Source: Sinorhizobium psoraleae
GTDB taxonomy: Bacteria > Pseudomonadota > Alphaproteobacteria > Rhizobiales > Rhizobiaceae
Assembly: GCF_013283645.1 (NCBI RefSeq)
Contig: NZ_JABEKV010000001.1
Location: forward strand, 446,699-510,698
Length of the DNA stretch: 64,000 nt
Reading direction: 5' to 3'
Under the pieces are notes generated by a model. It was not told where the DNA came from. It made no database searches and was given only the letters and a program-made list of their open reading frames with translations. Positions 36,726 through 46,462 of the stretch are shown here, piece after piece; positions within the stretch are counted from its first letter, which is position 1; each line of letters opens with the position of its first letter. The translations under genes were made by a program, and so were the position numbers.

Positions 36726-38498
36726 ATGGACGAAGCCATGCTCATATATGGTGATGTGACGCGTTCGGAGCGCGCCGACGCGTTGTGCGCGGCGATCGCG
36801 GCGCAGTTGCGGGAGCTCGAACATCGACAGCCGGGCATAGAGCGCCACGCCGCACTCGTCGGCATCCTGCTGAAGGCCGGCGAGCTCGTGCAGGGATTGT
36901 CGGACATCGAATTCGAAAAGGTGGCGGGCGACGACCTGTCGGCACGGCGTGAGATCGGCGGTCTCGTTCTTCTTGATCTGGCGCGGCTCGTCGTCCGCTC
37001 CTGGCGGCAGGGCTTGGCCGGTCCGCTCACCGTGCCGCCGCGTGTGACAGCGTTGTTACCGGACCTGCGGGCGCCGTTTTCGCTCAGCATCAAGGAGGCG
37101 GAGGGCTACAGCTTTTACGCTCTCTATCCGGAAAGCTACGTTGAAGCCGCCGTACGCTCCGGGCTTACGGCAAACGCGACCGTGATCGGCATCCGAAGCA
37201 TCGGAACCAGCCTGTCGGCAGTGGTTGCCGCTAGCATCGGCGCCACCGGACCGGTCACGCTGCGGCCGACCGGCCCTCCTTTCCAAAGGCGAGTTACGGT
37301 GGCGTCGCGGCTTTCGCGGTGGCTTCTGCGTGATCCGGCAGCCAATTTTGCGATCGTCGACGAGGGGCCAGGTCTTTCCGGCAGTTCCTTCGGAAGTATC
37401 GCGGACTGGCTCCACGATCATGGCGTCGACGACAAGCGCATTCATTTCTTCCCGGGCCACAAAGGAGAACTCGGGCCGGAATCCAGCTGTCGCCATCGGC
37501 AACGCTGGGTGGCAAGCCCTCGTCATGTGGTCGATGTCGATGATCTCCTCCTCGAAGCCGCCCACCCGCCGTGCCGTCTCGCCTCCTGGGTCGGTGACCT
37601 CGTCGGCCCGCTCGAAAGGCCGCTCGAAGATGTCTCCGCCGGGGCCTGGCGGAACGCGCTTCATGGCGATCACCATGCCTCGCCCCCGGTCGACCGGAGA
37701 TTCGAACGCAGAAAATTCCTCGCCCACACGGCCGACGACATATGGCTTGTCAAATTTGCCGGGCTCGGAGACGCAGGCCAGCGCAAGCTGGCCAAGGCAC
37801 GCCTCCTTGCCGAAGCCGGCTTCACACCCCCCGTCGCAGGATTGTGTCACGGCTTCCTCGTCGAGAAGTGGATGGCGGCGAGATCGGCCGCACCAAGCGA
37901 ATTCCGCCACGCGGCTTTTATCCACCATCTCGGACGCTACCTCACCTTCCGGGCGCGCCGCTTGCCGTTGCCGGTGACCGCCGGAGCGTCGCTTTCGAAG
38001 CTGTGCGAGATGGCGATGGTCAATACCGAAGAGGCACTGGGCGCGGCTGCGGCATCGCGGCTGAGAGGACTGATCTGCGGCGCCGAGCGCTATGATCGCC
38101 TCGTGCAGCCTGTCGATACCGACAACCGGCTGCATCGCTGGGAGTGGCTTGCCGGAGGCGAGCGAGGCTTTCTCAAGGCCGACGCGCTTGACCACAGCGC
38201 CGCCCATGACCTGGTTGGATGTCAGGACATTGCCTGGGATCTTGCGGGGGCGAGCATCGAGTTCGGGCTTTCGATGCAGGAATCGGCCGACTTGCGCGCG
38301 GTCGTGTCCGAAGGATGTTCGCGCGCGGTGAACGCCGAGCTGGTGGCAATCCTCGAGCTTTGCTATCTGGCGTTTCAGCTCGGCATGTGGATTTCGGCAA
38401 GGTCGGCCGCCGCCGCTGAAGAAGTTCCTCGGCTGGAGGCGGTCGCGTCACGTTACGCGGAGCTTCTGCTGCGCCGTATAGAACGCGACAGCGTGTGA
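36726..38498 (+). CDS. Phosphoribosyltransferase-like / aminoglycoside-phosphotransferase-like fusion protein
   Basis: A 590-residue protein. Residues about 120-260 resemble a type I phosphoribosyltransferase: GYSFYALYPESYVEAA, VIGIRSIGTSLSAVVAA and a PRPP-loop-like AIVDEGPGLSGSSF near residue 208. Residues about 320-590 resemble an APH-type kinase, with a lysine in WLVKFAG, the hinge FLVEKWMAA, and QDIAWDLAG resembling the metal-binding aspartate motif. The N-terminal 100 residues are helical and unassigned. It diverges from ino1 and stands inside the glycoconjugate locus. It may build or phosphorylate a sugar-phosphate donor; this is inference. Confidence 0.7.
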   Translation: MDEAMLIYGDVTRSERADALCAAIAAQLRELEHRQPGIERHAALVGILLKAGELVQGLSDIEFEKVAGDDLSARREIGGLVLLDLARLVVRSWRQGLAGPLTVPPRVTALLPDLRAPFSLSIKEAEGYSFYALYPESYVEAAVRSGLTANATVIGIRSIGTSLSAVVAASIGATGPVTLRPTGPPFQRRVTVASRLSRWLLRDPAANFAIVDEGPGLSGSSFGSIADWLHDHGVDDKRIHFFPGHKGELGPESSCRHRQRWVASPRHVVDVDDLLLEAAHPPCRLASWVGDLVGPLERPLEDVSAGAWRNALHGDHHASPPVDRRFERRKFLAHTADDIWLVKFAGLGDAGQRKLAKARLLAEAGFTPPVAGLCHGFLVEKWMAARSAAPSEFRHAAFIHHLGRYLTFRARRLPLPVTAGASLSKLCEMAMVNTEEALGAAAASRLRGLICGAERYDRLVQPVDTDNRLHRWEWLAGGERGFLKADALDHSAAHDLVGCQDIAWDLAGASIEFGLSMQESADLRAVVSEGCSRAVNAELVAILELCYLAFQLGMWISARSAAAAEEVPRLEAVASRYAELLLRRIERDSV

Positions 38499-38527
38499 TC
38501 AGACCGCGCGAGAGGGCGGCGGGTTAT

Positions 38528-39553
38528 CTATCGCCCGTAAATTCTGTCAAGGACATCCGCCACCGCGACCAGGCGTTCATTGTCGGGATCAAAACGCTCC
38601 CCTGCGGCCAGGCGCTTCGCCCAGGCGGCTGCCGCGCGTCCGCCCCAGGCATCGGGAGGGAGCGCCAGCACCTGCCGTTGTGTCCCGCGATACCGTTCGG
38701 CCGAAAAGTCGAGATAGGACCCGCTCACGTTTCTAAAACTCGCGCCGCCTCCGGTGCCGTGAAAGTCGGCTGCAATCACCGCGTCGCATCCAGCCTGCAA
38801 ATGCCACGAGCATGCGATACGGGCGACAACGCCGCTCGCCAATTCGAGAGTCGCGACGGCGTAGTCCTCAACGTCGTCGCCGTCGCGGCGGACGGGAGCC
38901 CCTTTGCACATCAACCGGCTTTCGACGCGAACGACATCCGGGAACCCGAGGACCCAAAGGAGGAGGTCGACGAGGTGCACGCCGAGATCGATGACGCAGC
39001 CGCCGCCGGAAAGTGCCCTGTCGTAGAACCACGGCTTGCTGGGCCCATAGGCGTTGTGAAATGTGAGATCCGCGGCGAAAACGGTGCCGAGTTCGCCCTG
39101 CGCGATCAGATCGCGGATCTGTTGCATCCCATCGGTGTGACGATAGGAAAGGTCCACGCTCAACAGTCTGTCCATGTTTCGAGCCGTGTTAACGACGGCT
39201 GCTGCCTCATCGCGCGTACGGCCGAGCGGCTTCTGGCAAAAAACCGCCACGCCTTGCTCCAGGGCGACGATCGATTGGGCAGCGTGGAGCGCGCTTGGCG
39301 AAGCGATTACGACGCCGTCCAGTTGCTGATCGAGCAAGGCTTCGAAGGAACTTACGACTGCGGCCTCGGGCGTCAACTCGAGAGCCGCCGCGGCCATCTC
39401 CGGTGAGGGATCGAAGATCGCAGCGGTTTCGACAGATCCGGTGTCGACGATCGCTCTCATGCGATGGAGGCCGATTCGTCCGACGCCGAGGAAGCCGACG
39501 CGGGGGCGGCCGGCGCGTTGCGGGTTCGTTGAAAGCGGTATCACGCTACCCAT
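38528..39553 (-). CDS. Gfo/Idh/MocA family oxidoreductase
   Basis: A 341-residue NAD(P)-dependent sugar or inositol dehydrogenase-like protein. The Rossmann motif is LGVGRIGLHRMRAI (about residues 22-35). The usual catalytic EKP is QKP here (FCQKPLGRT). The second-domain lysine/histidine pair is in GGGCVIDLGVHLVDLLLW. Inositol dehydrogenases belong to this family, which fits the ino1 gene nearby. It overlaps the preceding alcohol dehydrogenase gene by eight bases and so shares its promoter. Confidence 0.9.
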   Translation of the reverse strand: MGSVIPLSTNPQRAGRPRVGFLGVGRIGLHRMRAIVDTGSVETAAIFDPSPEMAAAALELTPEAAVVSSFEALLDQQLDGVVIASPSALHAAQSIVALEQGVAVFCQKPLGRTRDEAAAVVNTARNMDRLLSVDLSYRHTDGMQQIRDLIAQGELGTVFAADLTFHNAYGPSKPWFYDRALSGGGCVIDLGVHLVDLLLWVLGFPDVVRVESRLMCKGAPVRRDGDDVEDYAVATLELASGVVARIACSWHLQAGCDAVIAADFHGTGGGASFRNVSGSYLDFSAERYRGTQRQVLALPPDAWGGRAAAAWAKRLAAGERFDPDNERLVAVADVLDRIYGR

Positions 39554-40538
39554 CGTAGATCACCAGCGCCTTGATGAAGCCTTCCGGCCGATCGCGGGTC
39601 ATGTCCAGCGCCGCGCCGAGCTGTTCGAGCGGAAACCTGTGCGTATAAAGGCGTGAAGGGCACATCCGCCCTGCGGCCGTGGCCGCGATCGCCTCATGGA
39701 TGCCGCGCATGTAGACGGCGGGATCGCGCTCGTGCGCATTGATCACATCGAGGCCGCGCCAGTTCCACAACTGCATGTTGATCTGCCGCGGCCCGTCCTG
39801 ATGGTAGCCTGCGATGACAAGCCGCCCGCGCTCTTTCGTCAGTTCGCCCGCAAGGTCGAGAGGCCACTGCTTGCCGACGGCCTCGATGACGCAGTCGCAG
39901 AGCTCCCCCGAGGTCAGTTGCTTCACCTCTTCGATAATCCGCCAATGATCGTCCATGGCAACCACCTGGTTGGCACCGGCGCGCTCTGCCGCAGCGAGCG
40001 ACGAAGGTCGGCGTGAGATGGCGATCACCCGTGCGCCCGCGGCGCTTGCGAGTTCGGTCAGAAGAATTCCGAGAAAGCCGATGCCCACGATCGCCACGGT
40101 CTCCCCCGGCTTGATCGCGCTGCGGCGGAAGATATTGAAGGCGCAGCCGAGCGGTTCGCCGGGAAAGGGCTGATCCGCAAGCGCCGCTGGCAGGGGGGCT
40201 ATGGCTGTTTGGTCGGCAACGTCGTGCGTCGCATAGGCGTGATAGGAGAGTGCAGCCACGCGGTCGCCCGCTGTAAAACCATGCACGTCGTCGCCAACCG
40301 CGTCGATAATTCCCCAACCCTCATGGCCGAGCGCCCCTGGTTCGGTCGGGAACTGCATCCAGTCCGGCCCCGCCCAGGGAACGAGATTGGAGGCGCAGAC
40401 GCCGCACCCTTCGAGTCTGATTCGAACTTGCCCGCGGCCCGGGTGTGGCAGCGGCAGGGTTTCGATATGCACTTTGCCTGGCGCGGTGATAATCGCCGCA
40501 GACATTGCATCCGTCTGCTGAGGCGCCGCTATGTTCAT
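39546..40538 (-). CDS. Zinc-type alcohol dehydrogenase lacking the structural zinc lobe
   Basis: A 330-residue MDR-family dehydrogenase. Catalytic zinc ligands are in GCGVCASNLVPW and LGHEGWGII with GEPLGC downstream, and the nucleotide motif is GIGFLGILL. The four-cysteine structural zinc loop found in classical members is absent; the chain runs directly from DRVAALSYHAYATHD to the cofactor domain. ATG 40538 follows GGGAGGGA. With the Gfo/Idh gene it gives the locus two dehydrogenases, possibly a double oxidation or an epimerisation through a keto intermediate. Confidence 0.88.
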   Translation of the reverse strand: MNIAAPQQTDAMSAAIITAPGKVHIETLPLPHPGRGQVRIRLEGCGVCASNLVPWAGPDWMQFPTEPGALGHEGWGIIDAVGDDVHGFTAGDRVAALSYHAYATHDVADQTAIAPLPAALADQPFPGEPLGCAFNIFRRSAIKPGETVAIVGIGFLGILLTELASAAGARVIAISRRPSSLAAAERAGANQVVAMDDHWRIIEEVKQLTSGELCDCVIEAVGKQWPLDLAGELTKERGRLVIAGYHQDGPRQINMQLWNWRGLDVINAHERDPAVYMRGIHEAIAATAAGRMCPSRLYTHRFPLEQLGAALDMTRDRPEGFIKALVIYDG

Positions 40539-40662
40539 GCCTGTTCCCTCCCGCTGTCGAGACCAATCCGGCAGCCCGGGCGCGGCATTGGAATACCGCA
40601 AGGACCGATTGCGTACTTTCCGGGGCAAACTGCAAACGACCCTCGGCTGCCTTTGCGCCCTT

Positions 40663-40687
40663 AACTTGATGTTGCAGCTTTTGTTCC
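40663..40687 (-). promoter_or_regulatory. Candidate EcfG/RpoE2 promoter for the dehydrogenase pair
   Basis: On the minus strand GGAAC (40687-40683), 18 bases, TT (40664-40663), 125 bp before the start at 40538. The leader is longer than at most other sites. Confidence 0.55.
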
Positions 40688-40706
40688 TGATGCCCTCATT
40701 TCGCGT

Positions 40707-40731
40707 GGAACACTCGCGCGAAAGCGAGGTT
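40707..40731 (+). promoter_or_regulatory. Candidate EcfG/RpoE2 promoter for the epimerase/glycosyltransferase operon
   Basis: GGAAC (40707-40711), 18 bases, TT (40730-40731), 137 bp before the start at 40868. Together with the minus-strand site it makes the 329-base gap 40539-40867 a divergent stress promoter region; I see no gene in it. Confidence 0.58.
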
Positions 40732-40867
40732 TGTACCTTGAGGCGGGCCCCACCATGCAGCTGATCAAAGTAGAACAAGAAGAAGAAGTCATGGATGAAG
40801 GAACATTTGCTACCCAAGCTTGTTGGAGCTTTGTCTCTATCTCTGATCGAACATCGTCAGGTGCATC

Positions 40868-41974
40868 ATGACAAAGGTTCTTGTTACCGGCGGATGCGGT
40901 TTCATAGGTCGGCATGTGGTCGAGGAACTCCTCTCGAGGAGCTATAGCGTGCGCGTGTTGGACGTGCTCAACGAGCAAGTTCACGCGGATGCACAGATTG
41001 CGCTGCCGCCTGACGTGGAGATGCGGCAGGCCGACATTCGCGACGCGGTTGCAGTAAGAAGCGCGCTGGCGGACGTCGATTGCGTTATCCATCTCGCAGC
41101 CGAGGTCGGGGTCGGTCAGTCGATGTACGAGATCGCCCGCTACGTGGGCGTCAACGACTTTGGAACGGCCGTCCTGCTTGAGGCGATGATCGGAACGCCG
41201 GTCCAGCGCATCGTGGTCGCTTCATCGATGAGCGTCTATGGTGAAGGCCTTTACGAGACGACGGCGGGCGAGCGTTGTGCGCATGTCAGACGTTTCCCCG
41301 CCGCAATCAGGGCAGGCTCATGGGATCCGGCGGGACCCAACGGGGAGCAACTCAGACCGGTGGCGACGGATGAGCACAAGCCGGTCGATCTCGCGTCTAT
41401 CTATGCGCTGACGAAGTACGCCCAGGAACGCCAGGTTCTGATTTTCGGGGAAGCCTATGGCGTGGAGGCCGTGGCGCTTCGCCTCTTCAATGTCTACGGC
41501 GCCGGTCAGGCGCTTTCCAATCCCTATACCGGCGTGCTTGCCAATTTTGCGTCGCGGCTTGCCAACGGACAATCGCCGATGGTGTTCGAGGATGGCAGAC
41601 AACGGCGGGACTTCGTTCACGTTCGAGACGTGGCGCGGGCGTTCCGGCTGGCGCTTGAGCGGCCACATGCCGCCGGTCACGTCATCAATGTCGGCAGCGG
41701 CCAGGCCTACGCGATCGCCGATGTCGCCTCCCTGCTTGCCGATGCGATGGGAGTACCCGAGATCGAGCCGGAGATCATGAACAAGGCCCGTTCGGGCGAT
41801 ATCCGCAATTGTTTTGCCGACATTGCCACGGCGCGAGACCTGCTCGGCTTCGAACCCGCCCATCGACTCGAAGATTCACTCGCCGATTTCGCGCAATGGG
41901 TCGGCAGCGTCGGTGCGATCGACCGGGGCGCCGAGATGAAGCAGCACCTGGAAGCCCGGGGGTTGGTCGTATGA
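40868..41974 (+). CDS. NAD-dependent nucleotide-sugar epimerase/dehydratase
   Basis: A 368-residue extended SDR. The cofactor motif is TGGCGFIGRH (residues 7-16), with DIRD and the catalytic Tyr/Lys pair in YALTKYAQE. The substrate loop RLFNVYGAGQALSNPYTG and the RDFVHVRDVARA segment are typical of UDP-glucose-4-epimerase-like enzymes. It opens a run of eight overlapping or closely spaced genes ending at 49411. The exact nucleotide sugar is not determined. Confidence 0.9.
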   Translation: MTKVLVTGGCGFIGRHVVEELLSRSYSVRVLDVLNEQVHADAQIALPPDVEMRQADIRDAVAVRSALADVDCVIHLAAEVGVGQSMYEIARYVGVNDFGTAVLLEAMIGTPVQRIVVASSMSVYGEGLYETTAGERCAHVRRFPAAIRAGSWDPAGPNGEQLRPVATDEHKPVDLASIYALTKYAQERQVLIFGEAYGVEAVALRLFNVYGAGQALSNPYTGVLANFASRLANGQSPMVFEDGRQRRDFVHVRDVARAFRLALERPHAAGHVINVGSGQAYAIADVASLLADAMGVPEIEPEIMNKARSGDIRNCFADIATARDLLGFEPAHRLEDSLADFAQWVGSVGAIDRGAEMKQHLEARGLVV

Positions 41975-43092
41975 GCGCCGGGTCTCTGGACAGGCGTGCT
42001 CGCCTGGCGACGCCCGCCCTTTCCGGGAAGACGGCGGCAATCGTCGTCGTGGGCGGCAGCGGCTTCGTCGGCAGCAATCTCGCCGACAGTTTTCTGAGGG
42101 AGGGCGAGGAGGTGATCGTCCTCGACAATCTCAGTCGCGCCGGCGTCGAGCGAAACCTTGAATGGCTGGTGGACAATCACGGCGGCGCCGTCCACCCCGT
42201 GCTCGCCGATGTCCGCGACCTCGCCGCAATGGAGCCGGTCTTCAGGGACGCAAAGGCCGTTTTTCATTTTGCGGCGCAGACGGCGGTGACGACCAGCCTG
42301 CAGCAGCCGATCGACGATTTCGAGACGAATGCGCGCGGCACTCTCAACGTGCTCGAAGCCGCACGCAAAGCCGGGCGTAAGGCGCCGGTCATATTCGCGA
42401 GCAGCAACAAGGTTTATGGCGCACTGGCGCAAATGCAGATGAACGAGGTCGGAGAACGCCACTTCCCGGTCGATGAGGCGGCGCGCACCCATGGTGTCAG
42501 CGAGATGCAGCCGCTCGACTTCTGCACGCCCTATGGCTGCTCGAAAGGTGTGGCGGATCAATACGTGCTGGACTACGCGAGGTCCTTCAAGCTCCCGACG
42601 GCCGTGCTCCGGATGAGCTGCATCTATGGTCCAAGGCAGTTCGGCACCGAGGACCAGGGATGGGTCGCGCATTTTCTCATTCGTGCGCTCGCGGGCGAGT
42701 CGATATCGATCTATGGCGACGGCAAGCAGGTGCGCGACATCCTCCATGTCGGCGATGCGGTCGCCGCCTACAGGGCGCTGCTTAAATCGATCGACCGCTT
42801 CAAGGGGCGCGCTTTCAACCTCGGCGGCGGGCCTGAGAATGCGGTCAGCATTGCCCAGGTTCTGAGCGAGATCGAACTCTTGACGGGGCGCCGGCTTGCG
42901 ACGGTGAAGCGCGACTGGCGCGCCGGCGACCAACTGTTCTTCGTTGCCGATACGCGCGCGCTTGCCGACGCGGTCGGCTGGAAGCCCCGTACGGCCTGGC
43001 GCGCGGGGCTGCGTGATCTGCATGCCTGGCTTCTGAAGGATTGGAACGAGGTAAACAAGGTTCATCACCAAGCAAAGAGGATCACCGCATGA
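41971..43092 (+). CDS. NAD-dependent nucleotide-sugar epimerase (CDP-paratose/tyvelose-epimerase-like)
   Basis: A 373-residue extended SDR with cofactor motif VGGSGFVGSN after a 25-residue N-terminal extension, and catalytic pair in YGCSKGVADQYV. The wording FASSNKVYG and CIYGPRQFGTEDQGWVAHF resembles CDP-paratose 2-epimerase-type enzymes. ATG 41971 overlaps the preceding stop (ATGA). It is likely to make a second activated sugar for the glycosyltransferases that follow. Confidence 0.88.
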   Translation: MSAGSLDRRARLATPALSGKTAAIVVVGGSGFVGSNLADSFLREGEEVIVLDNLSRAGVERNLEWLVDNHGGAVHPVLADVRDLAAMEPVFRDAKAVFHFAAQTAVTTSLQQPIDDFETNARGTLNVLEAARKAGRKAPVIFASSNKVYGALAQMQMNEVGERHFPVDEAARTHGVSEMQPLDFCTPYGCSKGVADQYVLDYARSFKLPTAVLRMSCIYGPRQFGTEDQGWVAHFLIRALAGESISIYGDGKQVRDILHVGDAVAAYRALLKSIDRFKGRAFNLGGGPENAVSIAQVLSEIELLTGRRLATVKRDWRAGDQLFFVADTRALADAVGWKPRTAWRAGLRDLHAWLLKDWNEVNKVHHQAKRITA

Positions 43093-44240
43093 GCGATCGT
43101 GCCGGTTCCGCCCTTCGCTCTATCAGCCTCGGCGGCACCCAAGGTCCGCTGCCGCGGCGGATCATCATGAGCGTCGATGCTGTGGGTGGCGTATGGCGTT
43201 ACGCGATGGACCTCGCCGAAGCGCTACGCGGCGCCGGCGTGGAGACGCTGTTCGTCGGCTTCGGCCCCGAGCCTTCCGCGCATCAGCGGCGCGAGGCTAC
43301 CCACATCGGCACGCTCGAATGGTTCGCAGCGCCGCTCGACTGGATGGCCGGCGACGAAAGCGAGCTCGACCGCGTGCCGGACCTTTTGACGGAACTGTCG
43401 CTCAGGCACTCGATCGATCTCTTGCATCTGAACCTGCCTTCGCAGGCGGCCGGCTTCCCGGCGCAAACGCCTGTTGTCGCGGTCTCGCATTCGTGCGTCG
43501 CCACGTGGTTCGAGGCCGTGCGCGGCTCTGATTTGCCGAGGGATTGGCGCTGGCAGAAGCGGCGCAACCGATTGGGCTTCGACCGCGCCGACGTGGTTCT
43601 TGCACCGAGTGCGAGCCATGCCGCCGCACTCGACCGCTGTTACGGCCGGATCGACAATCTTGTGGTCGTCCACAATGCGAGCCGAAACCCGTGCTCTGTG
43701 GCCGTCAAGGAGAATTTCGTCTTTGCCGCAGCCCGCTGGTGGGACGAAGGCAAGAATGGTGCGGTGCTGGACCAGGCTGCCGCGCGTATTCGCTGGCCGG
43801 TCGTCATGGCAGGAGCATGCGACGGGCCAAACGGCGAGCGTCTGGTAATCAAACATGCCGATCATCAGGGGGAGTTGAGCCACGATCGGGCGTTGGCTCT
43901 GATGTCGAGAGCCGCGATCGTCGTCTCTCCCTCTGTCTACGAACCGTTCGGGCTGGTTTCGCTTGAAGCGGCACGCACCGGCGCCGCCCTCGTACTTGCC
44001 GATATCGACACCTATCGCGAGCTTTGGGAAGGTGCTGCCCTGTTCGCCGATCCCGGCGATCCCGCCGCTCTCGCGGATGCCGTCAACGCTTTGGCGAACG
44101 ACGCACGGCGCACGGCTGAACTCGGCCGGCGGGCACGATTGCGGTCGGCAGAATTTTCCATCGAAGCCCAGCGCGATGCGGTGCTCGACATCTACAGGCG
44201 AGCAATGCGCAGGTCTCTTCAACTGATGTCTGCGGAGTGA
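43089..44240 (+). CDS. Glycosyltransferase, GT4-like
   Basis: A 383-residue GT-B fold enzyme. A donor-side motif SPSVYEPFGLVSLEAARTG contains the E-x7-E pair of family GT4. The N-terminal half begins with IIMSVDAVGGVWRYAMDLAEAL, typical of the acceptor domain. The ATG overlaps the epimerase stop (ATGA). It is one of four glycosyltransferases in the operon and the only one with a clear GT4 motif. Confidence 0.88.
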   Translation: MSDRAGSALRSISLGGTQGPLPRRIIMSVDAVGGVWRYAMDLAEALRGAGVETLFVGFGPEPSAHQRREATHIGTLEWFAAPLDWMAGDESELDRVPDLLTELSLRHSIDLLHLNLPSQAAGFPAQTPVVAVSHSCVATWFEAVRGSDLPRDWRWQKRRNRLGFDRADVVLAPSASHAAALDRCYGRIDNLVVVHNASRNPCSVAVKENFVFAAARWWDEGKNGAVLDQAAARIRWPVVMAGACDGPNGERLVIKHADHQGELSHDRALALMSRAAIVVSPSVYEPFGLVSLEAARTGAALVLADIDTYRELWEGAALFADPGDPAALADAVNALANDARRTAELGRRARLRSAEFSIEAQRDAVLDIYRRAMRRSLQLMSAE

Positions 44241-44243
44241 GCG

Positions 44244-45377
44244 ATGCGTTTTCTTTTCTACACCCATTCGCTTGTTTCCGATTGGAACCACGGCAATGCC
44301 CATTTCCTGCGCGGCGTCATGCGGGACCTGCTGCGACGCGGCCACGATGCGGTGGCGCTCGAGCCGCGCGATTCCTGGAGCCGCCTCAGCCTGATCGCGG
44401 ATCAGGGCGTCGGACCCATCGCGGCTTTCCGCAAGCACTTTCCGGAGCTGCGCGTCGAGATCTACGATGCCGATTTCGATCACGAGGCAGCGATCAGTGA
44501 GGCCGACGTCGTCGTGGTGCATGAATGGACGGAGCCGGCATTGGTCGCAGAACTCGGCCGCATTCGTCGCGCAGGCGGCAGCTTCACGCTCGCCTTCCAC
44601 GATACCCATCACCGCGCCGTCACGGCGAAGAGCGACATCGCCCGCCTCGATCTTTCCGGTTACGATTTTGTCCTGACGTTCGGCGAGGCGCTGCGCGAAC
44701 GCTATCTCGGCGCGGGCTGGGGCAGACACGTCTTTACCTGGCACGAGGCCGCCGACACTTCGTTGTTCCATCCAATTGCGAATGTCGAGAAAAGAGGCGA
44801 TCTCGTCTGGATCGGCAATTGGGGCGATGACGAGCGCAGCGCCGAGATCACGTCCTTCTTCGTCGAGCCCGCGCGACAATTGAGGCTTACGGCGACGGTG
44901 CGGGGCGTAAGATATCCCGAAGCCGCCCTCCGGGCATTGCGCGCGGCGCGAGTCGTCTATGGCGGCTGGCTCGCGAATGCCGCCGTTCCGCGGGCCTTCG
45001 CCGAGCATCGCGCGACTGTGCACATTCCTCGACGTCCCTACGTCGAAGCCTTGCCGGGAATACCGACCATCCGGGTTTTCGAAGCACTCGCCTGCGGCAT
45101 TCCGCTGATTTCGGCGCCATGGAACGACACCGAGGGTCTCTTCCGCCCGGGCACGGATTTCCTTTTCGCCAGGAACGGCAAGGAGATGAAGCGTCTTCTG
45201 CGCCAGGTGCTCTCAGAGCCAGCCTTCGCGCAGGAAATGGCTGCCTCCGGATTGGCAACGATCCAGGCACGCCATACGTGCGGGCATCGCGTTGACGAGC
45301 TTCTTCGCATCCTTGCTTCCTACAGGCCAAAGAAGGTTGCGGACGGCCGCATTGCCTCCAAGGAGATCGCGATATGA
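44244..45377 (+). CDS. CgeB-like glycosyltransferase (first of three)
   Basis: A 377-residue protein of the CgeB/spore-maturation glycosyltransferase family, GT-B like. The C-terminal donor region reads IPTIRVFEALACGIPLISAPWND, and the N-terminus RFLFYTHSLVSDWNHGNAHFLRG resembles that of the next two genes. It starts three bases after the GT4 gene and overlaps the next gene by four bases. There is no signal peptide or membrane helix, so it acts on the cytoplasmic face. Confidence 0.85.
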   Translation: MRFLFYTHSLVSDWNHGNAHFLRGVMRDLLRRGHDAVALEPRDSWSRLSLIADQGVGPIAAFRKHFPELRVEIYDADFDHEAAISEADVVVVHEWTEPALVAELGRIRRAGGSFTLAFHDTHHRAVTAKSDIARLDLSGYDFVLTFGEALRERYLGAGWGRHVFTWHEAADTSLFHPIANVEKRGDLVWIGNWGDDERSAEITSFFVEPARQLRLTATVRGVRYPEAALRALRAARVVYGGWLANAAVPRAFAEHRATVHIPRRPYVEALPGIPTIRVFEALACGIPLISAPWNDTEGLFRPGTDFLFARNGKEMKRLLRQVLSEPAFAQEMAASGLATIQARHTCGHRVDELLRILASYRPKKVADGRIASKEIAI

Positions 45378-46462
45378 GGATCGCTTTTTACGGATCGAGT
45401 CTCGTTTCAGCCTATTGGAACGGCGCGGCGACCTATTATCGCGGATTGCTCCGAGCGCTTGCCGCGCGCGGGTATGAAACCACTTTCTATGAGCCGGACG
45501 TGTACGACCGGCAGAAGCACCGCGACATCGATGTGCCGGACTGGTGCAGGGTTGTCGTTTATCAGGGAACAGTCGCGGCGTTGAAGCGCGTCGCGACGGA
45601 AGCCGCCAACGCCGATGTCGTTGTCAAGGCGAGCGGCGTAGGCTTCGAGGACGATCTGCTGCTCGCTGAAGTCATGGCGTCTGCAAAGCCGACTGCGCTG
45701 AAGATCTTCTGGGATGTCGACGCCCCCGCCACACTTGCAGAGCTGAGAGCCGCACCCGATCATCCTCTCCGGCGGACGCTTCCTTCCCTGGATCTCATCT
45801 TGACCTATGGCGGCGGCGATCCCGTGGTCGAGTCCTATCGCGCCATCGGCGCGCGGGAATGCGTTCCCATCTACAATGCCGTCGACCCTGAGACGCATCA
45901 TCCCGTGGCCGCGGAACGGCGCTTTGCCGCCGATCTCGCCTTCCTCGGTAACCGCCTGCCGGATCGGGAGGAGCGAGTGGAAGCTTTCTTCCTGCAGCCG
46001 GCACGCCAGCTCTGGCAGCGGCGATTCGTGCTCGGCGGAGCCGGCTGGCATGACAAGTCCCTGCCCGCAAACGTCGCCTATGTCGGCCACGTTCCGACTG
46101 CCGACCACAACGCCTTCAACGCGACGCCGAATGCAGTCCTGAACATTTCGCGCGCCAGCATGGCGGAGAACGGCTTCTCGCCGGCAACCCGCGTTTTCGA
46201 GGCGGCCGGGGCAGGCGCCTGCCTGATCACCGACGCGTGGGAAGGCATCGAACTCTTCCTGACGCCCGGAGAGGAAGTGCTGGTCGCCAGAGACGGACAG
46301 GACGTCATCGAACTCATGGCCAATCTCACACCGGCGAGCGCGAAGGAGATCGGAGAGCGGGCGCTCCGTCGCGTGCTCGGCGAACACACCTACGCGCATC
46401 GTGCCGCGGAGGTGGACCGCCTTTTCCGGAGCCGGGCGCGCCAGGTGGAGGCAGCCGAATGA
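45374..46462 (+). CDS. CgeB-like glycosyltransferase (second of three)
   Basis: A 362-residue paralogue of its neighbours. The N-terminus IAFYGSSLVSAYWNGAATYYRGLL and the donor motif SPATRVFEAAGAGACLITDAWEGIE correspond to those of the other two CgeB-like proteins. Both ends overlap neighbouring genes by four bases (ATGA). The close similarity suggests tandem duplication followed by specialisation for different donor or acceptor sugars. Confidence 0.85.
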   Translation: MRIAFYGSSLVSAYWNGAATYYRGLLRALAARGYETTFYEPDVYDRQKHRDIDVPDWCRVVVYQGTVAALKRVATEAANADVVVKASGVGFEDDLLLAEVMASAKPTALKIFWDVDAPATLAELRAAPDHPLRRTLPSLDLILTYGGGDPVVESYRAIGARECVPIYNAVDPETHHPVAAERRFAADLAFLGNRLPDREERVEAFFLQPARQLWQRRFVLGGAGWHDKSLPANVAYVGHVPTADHNAFNATPNAVLNISRASMAENGFSPATRVFEAAGAGACLITDAWEGIELFLTPGEEVLVARDGQDVIELMANLTPASAKEIGERALRRVLGEHTYAHRAAEVDRLFRSRARQVEAAE

